A stretch of DNA of 64,000 nucleotides from Ampelocalamus luodianensis (lineage: Eukaryota; Streptophyta; Magnoliopsida; Poales; Poaceae). How positions within the stretch are numbered: position 1 is the first letter of the stretch; each line of letters starts with the position of its first letter. The stretch lies in contig CM070622.1 of NCBI GenBank assembly GCA_036346255.1, positions 22,284,751 to 22,348,750 of the forward strand, given 5' to 3'. The position numbers and the translations under genes are program-made. Shown here in pieces: positions 36,601 to 49,560 of the stretch. A model generated the notes under the pieces. It was not told where the DNA came from. It searched no databases and saw only the letters and a list, made by a program, of their open reading frames with translations.

Positions 36601-39600
36601 TAGCAGAAGGGATCCACTGACCATTCGTCACAGAATAGCATTTTGTAAAAGATAGAGAAGGAAAGTAGGCAGGGCAGTAAAATATTTAATGTGTCGAAGA
36701 AATACACAGTTCCTGAACTTGGTTACGATCCTATATATTCTGGTACTTATCTAATAGCTCAAATAATGAGTGGATAGTATAAATTCAGAACTGACCATAG
36801 GAGTGTTTGAAGACATTGATGTCAAGGAGATTGTGTGAGAAAGGATCAGCAAACTTCCAATAGTTGCCCTGGCAACAGCAGGCATAGAAGGCAAATTCTC
36901 CAATGTAATTGCCATCATGTCATAGAGTGGCCGCACATCATTAATCTACAAGAAGTTCCAAAAAATTAACAGAACTGGGGGAAACTACATGTATATATGG
37001 CAATATAGTTGTCAACTGGAATGATACTGGTGTGAAGTTTTGGCATGAAAGCTCATGCAATTGAACATTGCTAAGAAAGATGCACCAAAAAGCATCCATG
37101 GCAGTTAACAAATGTTAGCATCTGACTGGAATAGCACAGGACATACTCCTCTAACAACTTCCAGAAGGCAGTCCTCCAGGAAATTTTGAAGAGATTCATT
37201 CAAGTTCAGCTCTTCAATACTGGCTGACTCCACAACCTCTAGAGTTTTCCTCAAGTGCCTGCACAAGTCGCCTGCTACTACAAGTTCAAGAGCAACTCCT
37301 CGTGATCGCAGCTGTCGTGCCAAGGATGTTGCTGTCTGAATAATATCAGATTTAGTCTGAGTGTCATGTAAAACATTCTTGTGGTCCAGGTGCCGGATGA
37401 TGGCAGTCAAAATTAATTGTCCGTTGCCTGCGAGAGAAATGTATTAGCAGAAAAGGACAGGCCCCTGAAAAACAGTACAGAGAGGAAAATAAAGTGCACT
37501 GCAATGTACTCCGTAATAAAGTTGACATAAAGCTTTCTAACAAGATAGATAATCCACCCTGATGGTACAATTTAAGTTGTCAGACAAAGTACTTGCTCAA
37601 AGATATTTAAACAGATTGGCATTGTGTAAGAAGAAAAGGAAATTAGTAAGACATTATCTATCACTAGAAGAAAAGGATCTTCATAGAATGCCACGTAACT
37701 ACTAGAAGAATAAGATCTTCATAGAAACTTCATATAGAGCATAATGTAGTTTGTGTATTTTTAATATGTTTTATGATACAAGCAATTCCGATAATTCAAA
37801 TAAAATAAATTAAAAATACCTGAACTCTTCTCTAGATAAGACATATCAGACAAAACAAGCAAAGCCAATCCATGTCGAAGAGACCATTGTTTCTTCATAT
37901 CAAAGTAAGAAAGCATTGGATCTAGGATGCGCCGCATAGTTGTACTCTCTTTGGCCAGTTCTGCAAGCTTCTGAACGCAAATATGTGCCCATACTTCTGG
38001 CGATTCACGCTCATCCCTGTGTTGCATTTAAGTAAATCATAATTTGTTGGGTACATCTGCACTTGGTTGTCTGTGTGCGTGTGTGGTGTATAAAATGTTT
38101 CACAAATATTTGATGGCACGAGATGGATAAGATGTTTCACAAATATGTACACACGACATATCAAAGTATGAAAAGAAGAAACATGTCACTGCAGTGCAGC
38201 ACAACTCATATGATGTACAAAGCATACATTTTCTGCAACGAAGTTTAGGACAAGGTGGGGTAGCAAGCATATAGAACTGACTTCACCTGGTCAGAGCTGA
38301 AGAATCCCTTGCTGATCGCAGCCTAATAGTTGTGCTGCTGAAATTCACATCATTACCTCCACCTAAGCCAGCTCTTCCCTCACGCCTTACTATTTCATCA
38401 ACCCAGTTATGCTGCGATGCATGTCTGTCATCTTCACCACCAACAGATTCCTCCATCCTATAATTTTCCAAGACCGATTGTACCATCTGCCATCCAAGGA
38501 AAGTTGAGTTCTTGATTGCCTTCAACGCATTAAACTTGAGAGATATGAAAGGTGGGTACATTCATGAACTACTCAAAACTAAAAACAGCACTGCGAGAAG
38601 CTTAAACTCCCTTAAAGAAAGAGAGAGCTTAAACTGGACCATTTTGATTTTTCATGTATCATGATATACCATTAGGTGGAGGTCAGAATAACAAATCACT
38701 ACAAAATTGAATAAGTTAATGGTGCTTGCTCAGAAGGCAAGAAAAAAAATGGCTTTAATGTGTAGCCTGAAATGGTAGCTTAAACTTGGTGCAAATGGAG
38801 AGCCCCAGTGCAACCATGAAATTGACACAAAGCATTTCTAAGCAGATGAGATGGTGATCTCTAAGTATCGAAATAACCTGGTACAAACAAGCAAACAAAC
38901 AGGTTGAACAATTTGGAACTCAAGCAAGCACGTATAATTTCCAATTGATTCTGCACAGTAATGCCATAAAATGAATCGATGGTAGTTACCTCATCAAAAT
39001 CAGCAAAAATGTATGAATGTTCCTTCATGAACCAGATCTGCACAAATATTATTGTTAGATGGAGAGAGGGAGTGCAAATATGAATGGTTAGTTGTATTGC
39101 AATAGCCTAATGGATAATATATATAGTACAAAGACACATACAAGAGCAAACCCTAGACTATGAGTGGAATACCACAAATACCGTTAACACCCCCCCCCCC
39201 CCTCCAAACTGCAAGGCATATGCAATAGCATTGCATTTGAAAGGATTGACACTAAAATAGGGAAAATCCAAAGTCAGAGTCTTAATAATGTCGTCGTAGC
39301 GTGAAGCTCTTGGAAAATTTACCGAGTATCAAAAGATCACCCATCCGGGGTCGTGTGATAGTCCATAAAGCACAAAGTGCAGGAGCTGAGAAAGTAAAGG
39401 CAAGCGGGAGCAAAGTCGACCGCGGCAACACGACGAAGAAGATGAAACCAACAGGAATAGAGAGTTGTCAAATCAAGCCGAAGAGACATAGATATAAACA
39501 TGGCGGCACAGATCGAAGCCCGAAACGGCGGCGGCGCAATGCACAAGAAGCGCGCGGATGCGCAATGCGGAAGAAGCGCGGCGACTCAAAGAGAAGCAGT

Positions 39601-42600
39601 GGCATCATAATGACTTCTACGATGTGCAACGGCTCAAAGAGGAGCGGCGGCTGTTGCCATGTGAAAGGAAAGGAGTGGGTCAGGAAGCAATTGGCTAATT
39701 GACAAGGAATTTGTAGACTCGCAAGGCTTAGATGAACCCAAAAGATAGCGTGTTACGGACTTGGATGGACTCAAAGGGAAAAAAGACTCAAAGGAGCAGC
39801 AGATACCAGCAACGACACTCTTTAATTAACAATGGAAGAAGCTGCAAGAAGCCGGACCAAAGAAGCCGAAGCATAAACCGAAACCAACTGTACCTAGAGG
39901 AGAAGTTGGAGCCAGATCAGCCGAAGTTGGAGCCGGTAAAGAATCCAGAGCCGGCGAAGCCAAAGCGGCTCCGACCAAATCTGGTTACAAACCAAATCGA
40001 CTCTGTTCTTCTCTGCTCCCATCTCTCTCTCTCCCTCTATCTTCCTCTCTCCACCGAAACAGGAAGGCGCCGGATACGAGCGGCGGCGCTGCGGGGGGCG
40101 ATCGAAGCAAAGGAGGGAGGCGACACCGGATGGGGCGCTGGATCCAAGCGGCGGCGCTGAGGGGGGCGGATGAAGCAGAGGAGGGAGGCGCGCCGGATGG
40201 GGTGCCGAATCCGAACGGCAACAACTCCTCTGAGTGGTGGCGACTCCGAGCAGAGGCCCCACCAAGGCTCCAAGGCAGGGGTGGCGTGGAGCAAAGCTCG
40301 GCGGGATCTGGCTCGGGTGGTGGCGGCGCGAAGCTCTGGCGGCGGGGACAGCGGGATCCGGTGTAGGGGCTCAGATGGCACACGGCGTGGAGAACAAAGG
40401 AGGTTCGAGCACACACCACCAGAGCAGAGGACACGCTAAGTAAAGGTGATGCAGCCAGCCCCACTATTTTTATTTCTGAAATTAATTCTTGTGTGGAATT
40501 TGTTTCTCTTGAGTTAATTATAGGAATCACAAAGAAGAATGATTGACAAGAAGCGTATGAAACTAAGCATGCACGTGCAGCACATGAATGTGTGCATGGT
40601 ACACGTGCGTGGATCGGCGCACATACGAGGCATGGATATTGCATGAGAACCCGAAGGGGGCAATGGTAAAAAGAATTGCATGTGCGTGCTCGATGTTCTG
40701 TTCATCATGTTCCTAAAAGTTTCTGCACGAATTCTGAGGCTTCCAATGCGCACAAAGTGTATATTTAGAAAGCTTATGAAGTCTAGTTTCCAACGGATCA
40801 AACAACATGTGATTTGGAGCTTTCTACACAAAGTTATGGAAACTTCATAAGATGCGGCACGGTCTGTCCAAAACGTCGCGTGAGTTGACAATCTTGAGGA
40901 GTCTGTGACTTGTACAACTTCTTTGGGTGATATCCGGATATTCCATAACTTTCCAATGGTCTAGGAGACTTCCTTTTTCATGTTGTCCATGGATCCAAGT
41001 CGGCCATAACAAGGAATTTGATGATAAAAAGGTTTGAAGTCAATTCGGAATGAATTCGTCACCGCCAGCACAGTCCAATTTAAAAAGGTTATAACTTTTG
41101 CATACGAACTCCGATTTGGGTGTTCTTGGACTCGATGGAAAGATAACTTCAAGGCCCACACAAAGGATCAAGTACCAACTTCAGATTCCATCTGTACACA
41201 GCACAACCACCAAAACAAACCAACAACAGAAATTTCAGGATTTCCTTTTTTGTGTCCAAGTTATCTTTGTTAGAATAGGAATTCCTTTGTACTTCCTTAT
41301 GTGCCTTCTGTATTTCCTTATACATATGTATGGCATATTCCTTTGTAATATCCCCTTGTACTCCCTATATATATTGCTCATTCGCGTCATGAATACATAC
41401 ACAATATTCATAACATGGTATCAGAGCTAAAGCACTAACCTAGCTCTTTCCGCTGCCACTACCATCGCCGTCGTCAAAGGCCGCCCATCCCTCGTCGAAG
41501 GACGCCGCTGCCGCCGGCCGAATCGGGTCGCCGTTGCCTGAATTGGCCCGATGCAGTCGCCCTCCTGACGCCCGACCCGATGTCCCGCCCGAATCGGGTC
41601 GCCGCCGCCCAAGGTCGCCCATCCCTTGTTGAAGGACACCGCCACCGCCCGAATCGGCCCGACACCGACCGACGCCGTCGCCCGCTAACCTGAGGACACC
41701 ACCGCAGCCTGTCGTCGGAGCGTCGCCGCCATCGTCCGCACGAGCCGCCGCCGAATCGGTCGAGTTCTAGGCTCAACAGAGACTAATTTGTTTAAGGAAA
41801 CCACCGATGGTTTCCTTTTAAAATAAGTTTTTTTCCAAAAAAAAAACATAGAACGTCAATCTAACCGCCACATCGTCCAACGCCACCTGTTAGACTCCGT
41901 TGCCTTGGTCGCCGTGTCGTCCAGCGCCACCTACCAGTGGCTTACGTTCCATCAGCTGTGATCCCTTTCTCGGGAACAAAGCTTCATGGGACGAACTAAA
42001 GGTTATTGTCTTCACTCATGATGATCACGCTCGATGGTCTCCGCCTCTAGGGACATGTCACTGGTGCTCGACCTTGTCTGCCGTCGCCGGTTCAGCCTCC
42101 TACCAGACAACCTACTTCTGCACCTCCTGCAGAACATGAGGTCGCCAAGGAGGCCGAGGCCGCTACCACTACTGCTGACGCTACTGATGAGGTCTTTCAG
42201 TATGCCATAGACGCCTTTGAGCGCTGGTGTGCTGATGAGGCCCGTGTTCGAGCCATCCTGGTGGTCAGCGTTGAAGACTCCATCCAGCCAGACATTGCTG
42301 GTTTGCATTCCACTCGTCAAATCTAGGAGTACTTGCGCGAGCGATACCAACAAAGCAACGATGCTCAGTTCTTTTCGCTTTAGCGTAAGTTGGAGTCGTT
42401 TCGCCAGGGGGGACTCCTCCGTTGACGACTTCTTCCGAGCCTTGGCCAGTCTTTGGCGCCAGCTGGACGAGCTGGCTTCTCCGCTCTGCCAGGAGTGTCA
42501 TAAGGTAGGTCGCCTTCGCCCAGAGTTTGAGCCTAATAGGGCTCAACAGTTGAACCGCTCACCACGACCAACAGTCACCGAGACTCTTTTGACGCTTTGT

Positions 42601-45600
42601 GCTGAGGAGCTTCGCCGCGGGTTAGCAGCACAGTTTGTTCTAGCCAGGGATTAAAATCCCGACCAGTAACCGCTTACCGGAGGGGTCCGGGATACGGGAT
42701 CCTGGCGTTTTTTTCAAATTCAAATTCAAAATTTCAAATTTCAAATGGTTTTTAATCAGATTCGAGCGAATTTCATCCAGACAAAATCCGGTTTGACCGA
42801 TAACCGGCCGGTTACCGGTACCGGTGGCTGGCCGGGAAATTGCCCAAGAACGGTTATGCGACCCTTGGTTGTAGCTGTGCTTGCTACCCATTTTTCTTCG
42901 ACTACACCGACGGCTTCTGCTCCGACTTCAGTCCCTTAGATGTCTGTTTTTGCTCCTATTTTTGCACCAACTGGGGTTCAGTGCAATTATTGCAAAAACT
43001 TCAGGCACGACTACCAAGTTGTGCGATGCGAAAAAAGCGGAACAAGGTGCGTGGGGGTGGATGATCCAAGGGGGGGGAGGCCCTTCCTTGACGAGAGGAT
43101 CATGACTTTCTCAGCGAGGTGACAATTCCGCAGCTCTACCAGGCTCTACTTCAGCAACTCTCACAGCTCAGCAGGTTCTGTCAGTCTAGTTCAGACGTCT
43201 CCTCTAGGTACTTCTTGGGTTCTTGATTCTGGTGCCTCTTTCCACATGACACCAGACTCCACATCTCTCTACTTCAGTAGGACCTCCTGTTTTTCCTATC
43301 TCTGTTTAGACAGCTGACGGTATTCCTCTGTTTGTCAGCTGTCAAGGCACTCTTTTGTCCACTAACTTTTCTGTTCTAGTTGTTTCCCATGTTCCCTAGC
43401 TTACCATGCAGCTTTTCTCTGTGGGTCAGCTCACCGATCTCGGTTGTAGGGTTGGTTTTGGCTCACCTGTTTTGTCCAGGACTGACAGACAGAGACGGTA
43501 CTTGGGAGTGGCCAGCGCCGTTGGGATTGTCAGGGCCTCTACATTCTTGATTGTCTCCACCTTCCGTCCACTTCAGTTGCTCCTATCACCTGTACGTCTA
43601 CCTCCACTGCCATTGCTGCCACGACCTCTGGAATTTTTGTGCAATGGCATCATCGTCTAGGTCACTTCTAGGGGTCTCTCCTTTCTTCATTAGTTCGTCA
43701 AGGTGTTGTTGGACGTGTTACTGTTGACACGGCCATGTTTTGTCAGGGTCATAAGCTAGGCAAGCAGCTACAACTTCCTTATCATTCTAGTGAGTCCTTG
43801 TCTTCTCGTCCTTTTGACTTAATTCATTCAGATGTATGGGGACCTACGCCTATTATCTCTAAAGACAGCATAAGTTTTATATGATCTTCATTGATGATTA
43901 TTTCTTTTTACATGGCTTTTCCCTATGTCTAATCGTGGTTAGTTTCTTGCGATCTATCGTAACTTTGCAACGATGGTTCATACTCAGTTTGATTCTTCCA
44001 TCCGCATTTTTATTTGTGATTCTGCGCGCAAATCTTTGCTCGCGCTTTTAGACGCTTTCTTTACGAAAGTGCACTCTTTACCAGTCTTCTTGTCCTGGTA
44101 CCCATGCTCAGAATGGGGTTACTAAGCGCAAACATTGTCAGCTGATTGAGACTGCCCGCACTCCTTGCCTCACGTTCCACCACAGTTCTAGGCTGAGGTT
44201 GTTTCTATAGCTACATATTTCATCAATATGCAGCCTACCACTGCTCTTAGGGTGTCAGCCCTATAGAGCGCCTACTCTCGAGCCCCCCAGTACACTCACC
44301 TTCATGTTTTTTGCTGCACTTGTTTTGTTCTGCTGCAGCCTCGTGAGTGCACGAAAATATTAGCTCAATCAATTGAGTGTGTGTTTCTTGGTTATAGCTC
44401 TAATCATAAAGGTTATCACTGTTATATCCTTCTGCTCGATGGATCAGGATCTCACGAGACGTTGTCTTTGACGAATCTTGACCTTTCTTCTATCAAGATT
44501 CGGCTCCTTGTCTTGTTTCTATCGTTGAGACGATTTCATGGTTGTCTCTTTCTGACTCTTCACCTATTTCTCCACTATCACAATCTTTCCCTAGTCTGTC
44601 TCCAGTACTTCCTTCTATACCTCCACCTAAGGTGCTGCCTCCTGCTACACCGCCTCTTGTTCCTAAAGCACCACCGTCTTGTTTCTCTAGTATTCATTAC
44701 TCCAGGTGTCCTCGTCTTTCACTAGTCTACTCTCCTGGTATCTTGCCAACACCTACATCTAATCCTCCTGATAATGCTCCCCGTTACGTCCTTTGTGACC
44801 GAACATCCCTTCAACCTGTTGATCGTCTCGATTTGCTCCGATAGCTCATGCTCTCTGTCACTGAGCCTAGTTCTTATCGTGAGGCTGCTCCTCATTCTGA
44901 GTGGCAGCTCGCTATGGCAGAGAAGTTTGATGCTCTTCAACATACTGAGACTTGGGATATTGTACCGACACCTGTGCATGCTTGCCCTATCATGTGCAAG
45001 TGGGTGTACAAGATCAAGACACGGTCTGATGGTACTATCGAGCGCTACAAGGCTCGTCTTGTTACTCGCGGGTTTCAGTGGGAGTACGGTCGTGACTACG
45101 ATGAGACTTTTGCCCCTATTGCCCATATGACCACTGTGACCTCATTCGTGAGGTTGCTTCTGTTCGCCAGTGGTCTATCTCTCAGCTGGATGTTAAGAAT
45201 GTTTTTCTTAATGGTGTTTTGCATGAGGAAGTCTACATGCAGCCACCACCTGGATATTCTGTTCCCAATGGGCACATCTGTCGTCTTCGTCGTGCTCTTT
45301 ATAGCCTCAAATAAGCTCCTCGTGCCTAGTTTGCGCGTTTTACCTCAGTGATTACCACTGTCGGTTTCACTGTCAATTTCGACGATCCAGCTCTTTTTGA
45401 CCATGTCTCATCTCGGGGTAGGACACTGCTTTTGTATGTTGATGACATGCTCATCACTGGTGATGATTCCTCATTCATCACGTATATGAAGAAGCATCTC
45501 AGTGAGTAGTTTTTAATGAGTGATCTTTGTTCTCTTACGTATTTCAATGACTGATCTTTGTTCTCTTACGTACTTCCTTTGGATTGAGGTCTCTTCCACG

Positions 45601-48487
45601 CCTGAGGACTACTACCTCACCTAGCAGAAGTATGTCCAGGATCTTCTTAATCGGTATGGTCTGACTAACACCCGCACTACCGAGACTCCTATGGAGCTAT
45701 CCCTTCAGCTTCGTGCCACTGATGGTGATCTTCTTGAGGATCCTACTCGATATCGTCATCTTGTTAGGAGTTTTGTATATCTTATGAGCACTCGTCCTGA
45801 TATTACTCATGATGTTCATATCTTGACTCAGTTCATGGCTCGTCCTACCCATCTTCACTACCGTCACCTTTTCGTGTTCTTTGCTATTTGAGTGGAACTA
45901 TCTCTCGTCGTTTGTTTTCCCTAGCTCCAACTCACTACAGCTTCAGACGTACTCGAATGCGGCCCGGGCTAGTGATCCTTCTGATCGACGCTCTCTTTTT
46001 GCTTATTGTGTTTTTCTTGGCTCCTTCCTGATTGCCTAGAAGACAGAAGCATATTGCAGTTTCTCGTTCGAGTGCAAAGGCTGAGTTGATAGCTATGACA
46101 GCAGTGACAGCATATGTTACTTGGTTGAGATGGCTACTTGCAGATATTGGAGTGCTTGTGATGGGACCTACGACTCTTTTGTCTGACAGTATAGGTGCTA
46201 TCAGCATTGCCTGTGACCCAGTGAAGCATGAGCTCGCCAAGCACATTGGTGTGGATGCTTCATACACTCGCTCACAAGTGCAGGAGGGAGTACTTGCTTT
46301 ACAGTTTGTACCCTCAGAGTTACAGATTGCTGACTTCTTCACGAAGCCACAGACTAGGGTGACTAGGGTACAACATTTGTATTCTCTCCAAACTCAACTT
46401 GTGTTATCCACCATAAGTTTGAGGGGGTGTTAGAATAGGAATTCCTTTGTATTTCCTTATATGCCTTTTTGTATTTCCTTACATATGTATGGCATATTCC
46501 TTTGTAATATCCCCTTACACTCACTATATATATTGCCCATTGGGCCTCATGAATACATACACAATATTCATAACAATCTTTAGTGTTTGTTTCTTGTTTT
46601 AGGCGTCTTAGGATGGCTATATATGCCATTGTAAATGTCCTTTGTATGGGTGAATAAGTTATGATTTAGATAATAAAATTTAGTAAAGCCGTTTTCGCGC
46701 ATATCGTATGTTCTTGACATGAGTTAGGAGAGAAATATTGAGAGGGGTAGAGATCAAGAGTTTGGTACTGTTCACACACGGTTACTATTCACACATGAAC
46801 ACTGTTCACCAAGGCTACTATTATTTGCAATTCAATCTATTAGATTAGTTTGTAAGTGTGCTGATTTTCTTGCAATTCAATTACCCCGATTTGGTTCGTG
46901 AATTTGTTGTTCTTGTGCATTATGAAAGATTGGGCCAACAATTGGGATCCATCTAATCAGCTAATTGGATCCTTATCAGAAAAGGGCTCAGGCGCAGGGA
47001 CAACGGCGGCGGTCAAGTGGTCTAAGGGGCTAGGTTTAGGGTTTCCACGACTTTGATACCATGGTCCAAGGAGCTAGGGTTAGGGTTTCCAATTCACTTA
47101 TCCTTCAACAACTATAATAGTAGCTAACAGGACTAAATTTTTGAACAAAATTACCAGAAAATGTCAGGAAGATATCAGGGGAAAAAAGGAACTGAAAAAC
47201 CATATATTACCATTGCTGAAAGACACTGCAGGCTTGCTGCCCGCAGAAGACTATGCTCCACTCCCTGTTGCCGTGAAAGTGCACACACTTTGTGAACCAA
47301 GCTTTCAATATTGCGTGCATATGTGTTGTCTACCTGTTAATATGCCAAAATAATGAATACTTATACATCCCTCAAAGAAAACAAATGACTTGAGAGAAGT
47401 AGGCTTTGATGATTAGTAGGAACAGAGTGAAATATAAACAACAAAGAAATCTGAATGTTTATAACACAGAACGTGTCGGATTGTTCATAATGTCCACCTG
47501 GCTGTAAATAAACCTCGCTAAAGTTTGACATCCAAGAATATGAATGTTCTCTTGCTTGCTTTCCAGAAGCTCAGTAAGGACGTTCACCAGGCTGATGGCA
47601 AAATATGCCCTATACCATCACATGCACACAGTAACACAACATAAAAACTCAGCCATATAACTTCATTGAAAACCATTAGCACTTTGATATAGGAAACATA
47701 AGTGGCAGCTAAGAATTTGACAAACTGACATCTGCTCCTTGCATATGAAGAGCAGCTTGCTGTACGCTTCAGTAATAATTTTAACAAAGTTCACATGAGC
47801 TGATCGAAGCTCCTTGTGACTCCTCTGTTCCAGAAACTTGGCAATCTGACAAGCAATCATTGAAGGGATTTAGGAAAACATGCAATGACTAACCACAGAC
47901 TCCTAGGGCATATTTTAGCAATATAATGAAAGGAACCAAAATGGCAACATCACATGCCTTCGGAATGCGCAGGGGATTCTTCGCAGCATATTCACATAAC
48001 TTCATGATTTTCCTCTCATTTGGAGGGCCATCCTGCAAAAGTAAATTCAGCAACATAGGCAGCACAGCACTTGACTACTGAAGTATGAGTGTCATTTACA
48101 ACTAACAGTGAAAGCTACGTTCTCCACAAAAATATGTTTTGAGGTAGAAGATACCCATGTGAAAGCGCAACATTCCATAGAGCATGCTAAGGAAGGCAGA
48201 GGGCTGTTAACTACTTATAGATCAAAAACAGCACAATGTATGAAACGATTGCAGCAACAATGTCACCGACTGAACTTGCTAAACTAAATTCGCACCAACT
48301 GAACTTGCTAAACTATACTTGCACTGACTGAAGCGAAAAACCAAACACTTACAAGCGTCTTGGGGAATATCTCAGCAAGCAGCTTCTTGTAACGTTTGAC
48401 AGGGCGCCGCGAGCTCGGGCGCAGCGCCGGGCAGCACACGCACATGCTCTCGCATGAAGGCAAGAGCTTCGCAGACATGAACCCCAT
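33625..48487 (-). CDS. SRL2: EFR3-type ARM-repeat protein, SEMI-ROLLED LEAF 2-like
   Basis: Nineteen exons: 48487-48353, 48032-47958, 47845-47730, 47609-47498, 47333-47211, 39037-38990, 38486-38287, 38016-37820, 37427-37147, 36945-36796, 36558-36163, 35929-35780, 35529-35454, 35371-35247, 34928-34737, 34646-34506, 34349-34215, 34034-33837, 33750-33625. They total 2976 bases, 991 residues, with no stop or phase error. The N-terminus is cysteine-rich (CESMCVCCP) followed by KRYKKLLAEIFPK, as in EFR3 proteins, which are lipid-anchored plasma-membrane scaffolds for phosphatidylinositol 4-kinase. The body is helical-repeat (ARM-like). The C-terminus ends FDNFLKAAYRTQQQM. Rice SRL2 affects leaf rolling; the name is transferred by resemblance from memory. 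Intron 5 (39038-47210) is 8.2 kb and holds repeats including a copia element. Intron 2 seems to use a GC donor (AAG|GCATGT). Confidence 0.9.
39260..41267. other. Unclassified repeat-like sequence in SRL2 intron 5
   Basis: A 14-base C run lies at about 39188-39201. From 39300 the composition changes to a GC- and purine-rich stretch (39300-40430) and then a TE-like stretch (40500-41260) with TATAACTTTTGCATACGAACTC; a similar phrase (TATAACTTTCACATACGGACTC) occurs in the solo LTR at about 26703. The copia element at 41268 interrupts it, and it continues at 46576-46940, ending GGGCCAACA. A non-autonomous LTR retrotransposon is possible; its LTRs were not delimited. Confidence 0.35.
41268..41415 (+). 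repeat. 5' LTR of the copia element
   Basis: It runs from TGTTAGAATAGG to TTCATAACA and is 148 bases long. Confidence 0.93.
41416..41427 (+). other. Primer-binding site, initiator tRNA-Met type
   Basis: TGGTATCAGAGC abuts the 5' LTR directly. Confidence 0.92.
42651..42840. other. Probable small insertion in the copia gag region
   Basis: Gag-like sequence stops near 42650 and copia-like sequence resumes near 42850. The stretch between has AAATTCAAATTC and AAATTTCAAATTTC runs and a palindromic CCGGCCGGTTACCGGTACCGG block, unlike its surroundings. Ends and target sites are not clear. Confidence 0.45.
46415..46427 (+). other. Polypurine tract of the copia element
   Basis: AAGTTTGAGGGGG directly precedes the 3' LTR, a typical copia form. 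Confidence 0.85.
46428..46575 (+). repeat. 3' LTR of the copia element
   Basis: It runs from TGTTAGAATAGG to TTCATAACA and is 148 bases long. It differs from the 5' LTR at roughly a dozen sites by eye, so the insertion is not recent. Confidence 0.93.
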
Positions 48488-49560
48488 CTTCCGTGGCCCG
48501 CAAAGGTTGGAGCAACCGGCTGGATCTCACTCCTCCACCTGCGCAAAGGCATAAAAGGCAAGTTGCGCACTTGTTTTTAGCAAAATACGGCAGGTCACCA
48601 TTAGAATAAGAGCAAGGAATGCCAAGCGCAGTAGCGCACCATCCTGATTCCTAAAAATGTGGAGGCAAAACACCTAAATAATATTAGCCCAGCGATCGAA
48701 CGCTACCACTCATTGCAACAACAAAGGCCTGAGATTGAGATTCCCTCCAAGAACAGGCGAAAACCAAAGAAACAAAGGTTAAAACACCCGAGATGTTACG
48801 CAGTAAACGAGCAGCCAAGAAATCTCCAAACTAAAATACTACCCACTAGATCGAAACATCAGCCACCAAGACAGCACTACACATTCAGCAAACGTAGCAT
48901 CCTGAGCCCCAAACTTAACCTAAAAAAAAAAAGCAAGGTAACAAGCGATAATCCCAAATCCGCACAAACTCACACCAAAATTACCAAAAAAAACACCACA
49001 AAGAGGCACTAGAACGAGAAGGCGGCGGCGACATTACCGCTCCAAGCCCCCAAATCGACACCCCAACACCAAAACCTGCCGCTAAAGCCACCCTAATAAC
49101 CCTCAATCTAAGCGTCTCACCGGCAAAACCGAAGTACTACTCCAAACGAAGCAGACGAGGAAAAAACGGCGAGAAGAAACCGCAGGAGAGAGGCAGGCGT
49201 TAGCGTTACTCTCCAAACAGCGCCGCGTCGCCGTCGCCGTCGCCGTCCAGACCCTCCCAGACCCAACCCGGAGACGCCCCCAGACCGAAGGGAAGGGGAA
49301 ATTTGAGGTTGGGAGGCGTGGGGATGGAGGTGGAGAGGCCGCAAGGACAGGAGAGGCCACGGTCAGAAAGGCCACGTGACCGCGGCCTCGGTGGCAGGGC
49401 CGATTGGAGCAGCCTTTCCTCTGTTCCTCGCGACGAGTAACGAGCGCTTTCCACACACACACCCACAGATGACCGGACTGCCCAACACAGTGACGGAGAG
49501 GACAGGGACTGGTTTTTGAATTTCGAGTGCGCCTCAAGGGCTTCTTCAGAAAGATAAGAC
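48488..49560. promoter_or_regulatory. SRL2 upstream region and probable leader
   Basis: A GC-rich, pyrimidine-biased block at 49020-49500 (in the gene's sense) looks like a leader or promoter-proximal region. An acceptor-like site just upstream of the start codon (near 48535) would fit a leader intron. This is inference; no transcript start can be set from sequence. Confidence 0.4.

Larger units (their letters stand above)
41268..46575 (+). mobile_element. Ty1/copia retrotransposon in SRL2 intron 5, defective
   Basis: Target-site duplication ATCTT at 41263-41267 and 46576-46580, short LTRs of 148 bases, a Met-type primer-binding site and a polypurine tract define it exactly. Coding remains in the copia order: gag (42130-42650), zinc-knuckle-like CNYCKNFRHDYQVVRC (about 42980), protease with LDSGASFHMT (about 43217), integrase (43650-44300; HSDVWGPTP near 43830), reverse transcriptase (KWVYKIKTRSDGTIERYKAR near 45000; LLYVDDMLITGDD near 45430) and RNase H (46000-46340). 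Stops and frameshifts are scattered through all parts, so it is not autonomous. It is antisense to SRL2. Confidence 0.93.

Noticed and set aside
39894..40644. Long Pro/Ser/Arg-rich frames in SRL2 intron 5
   Set aside because: They are low-complexity translations of GC-rich repeat sequence on several frames at once, with no domain.
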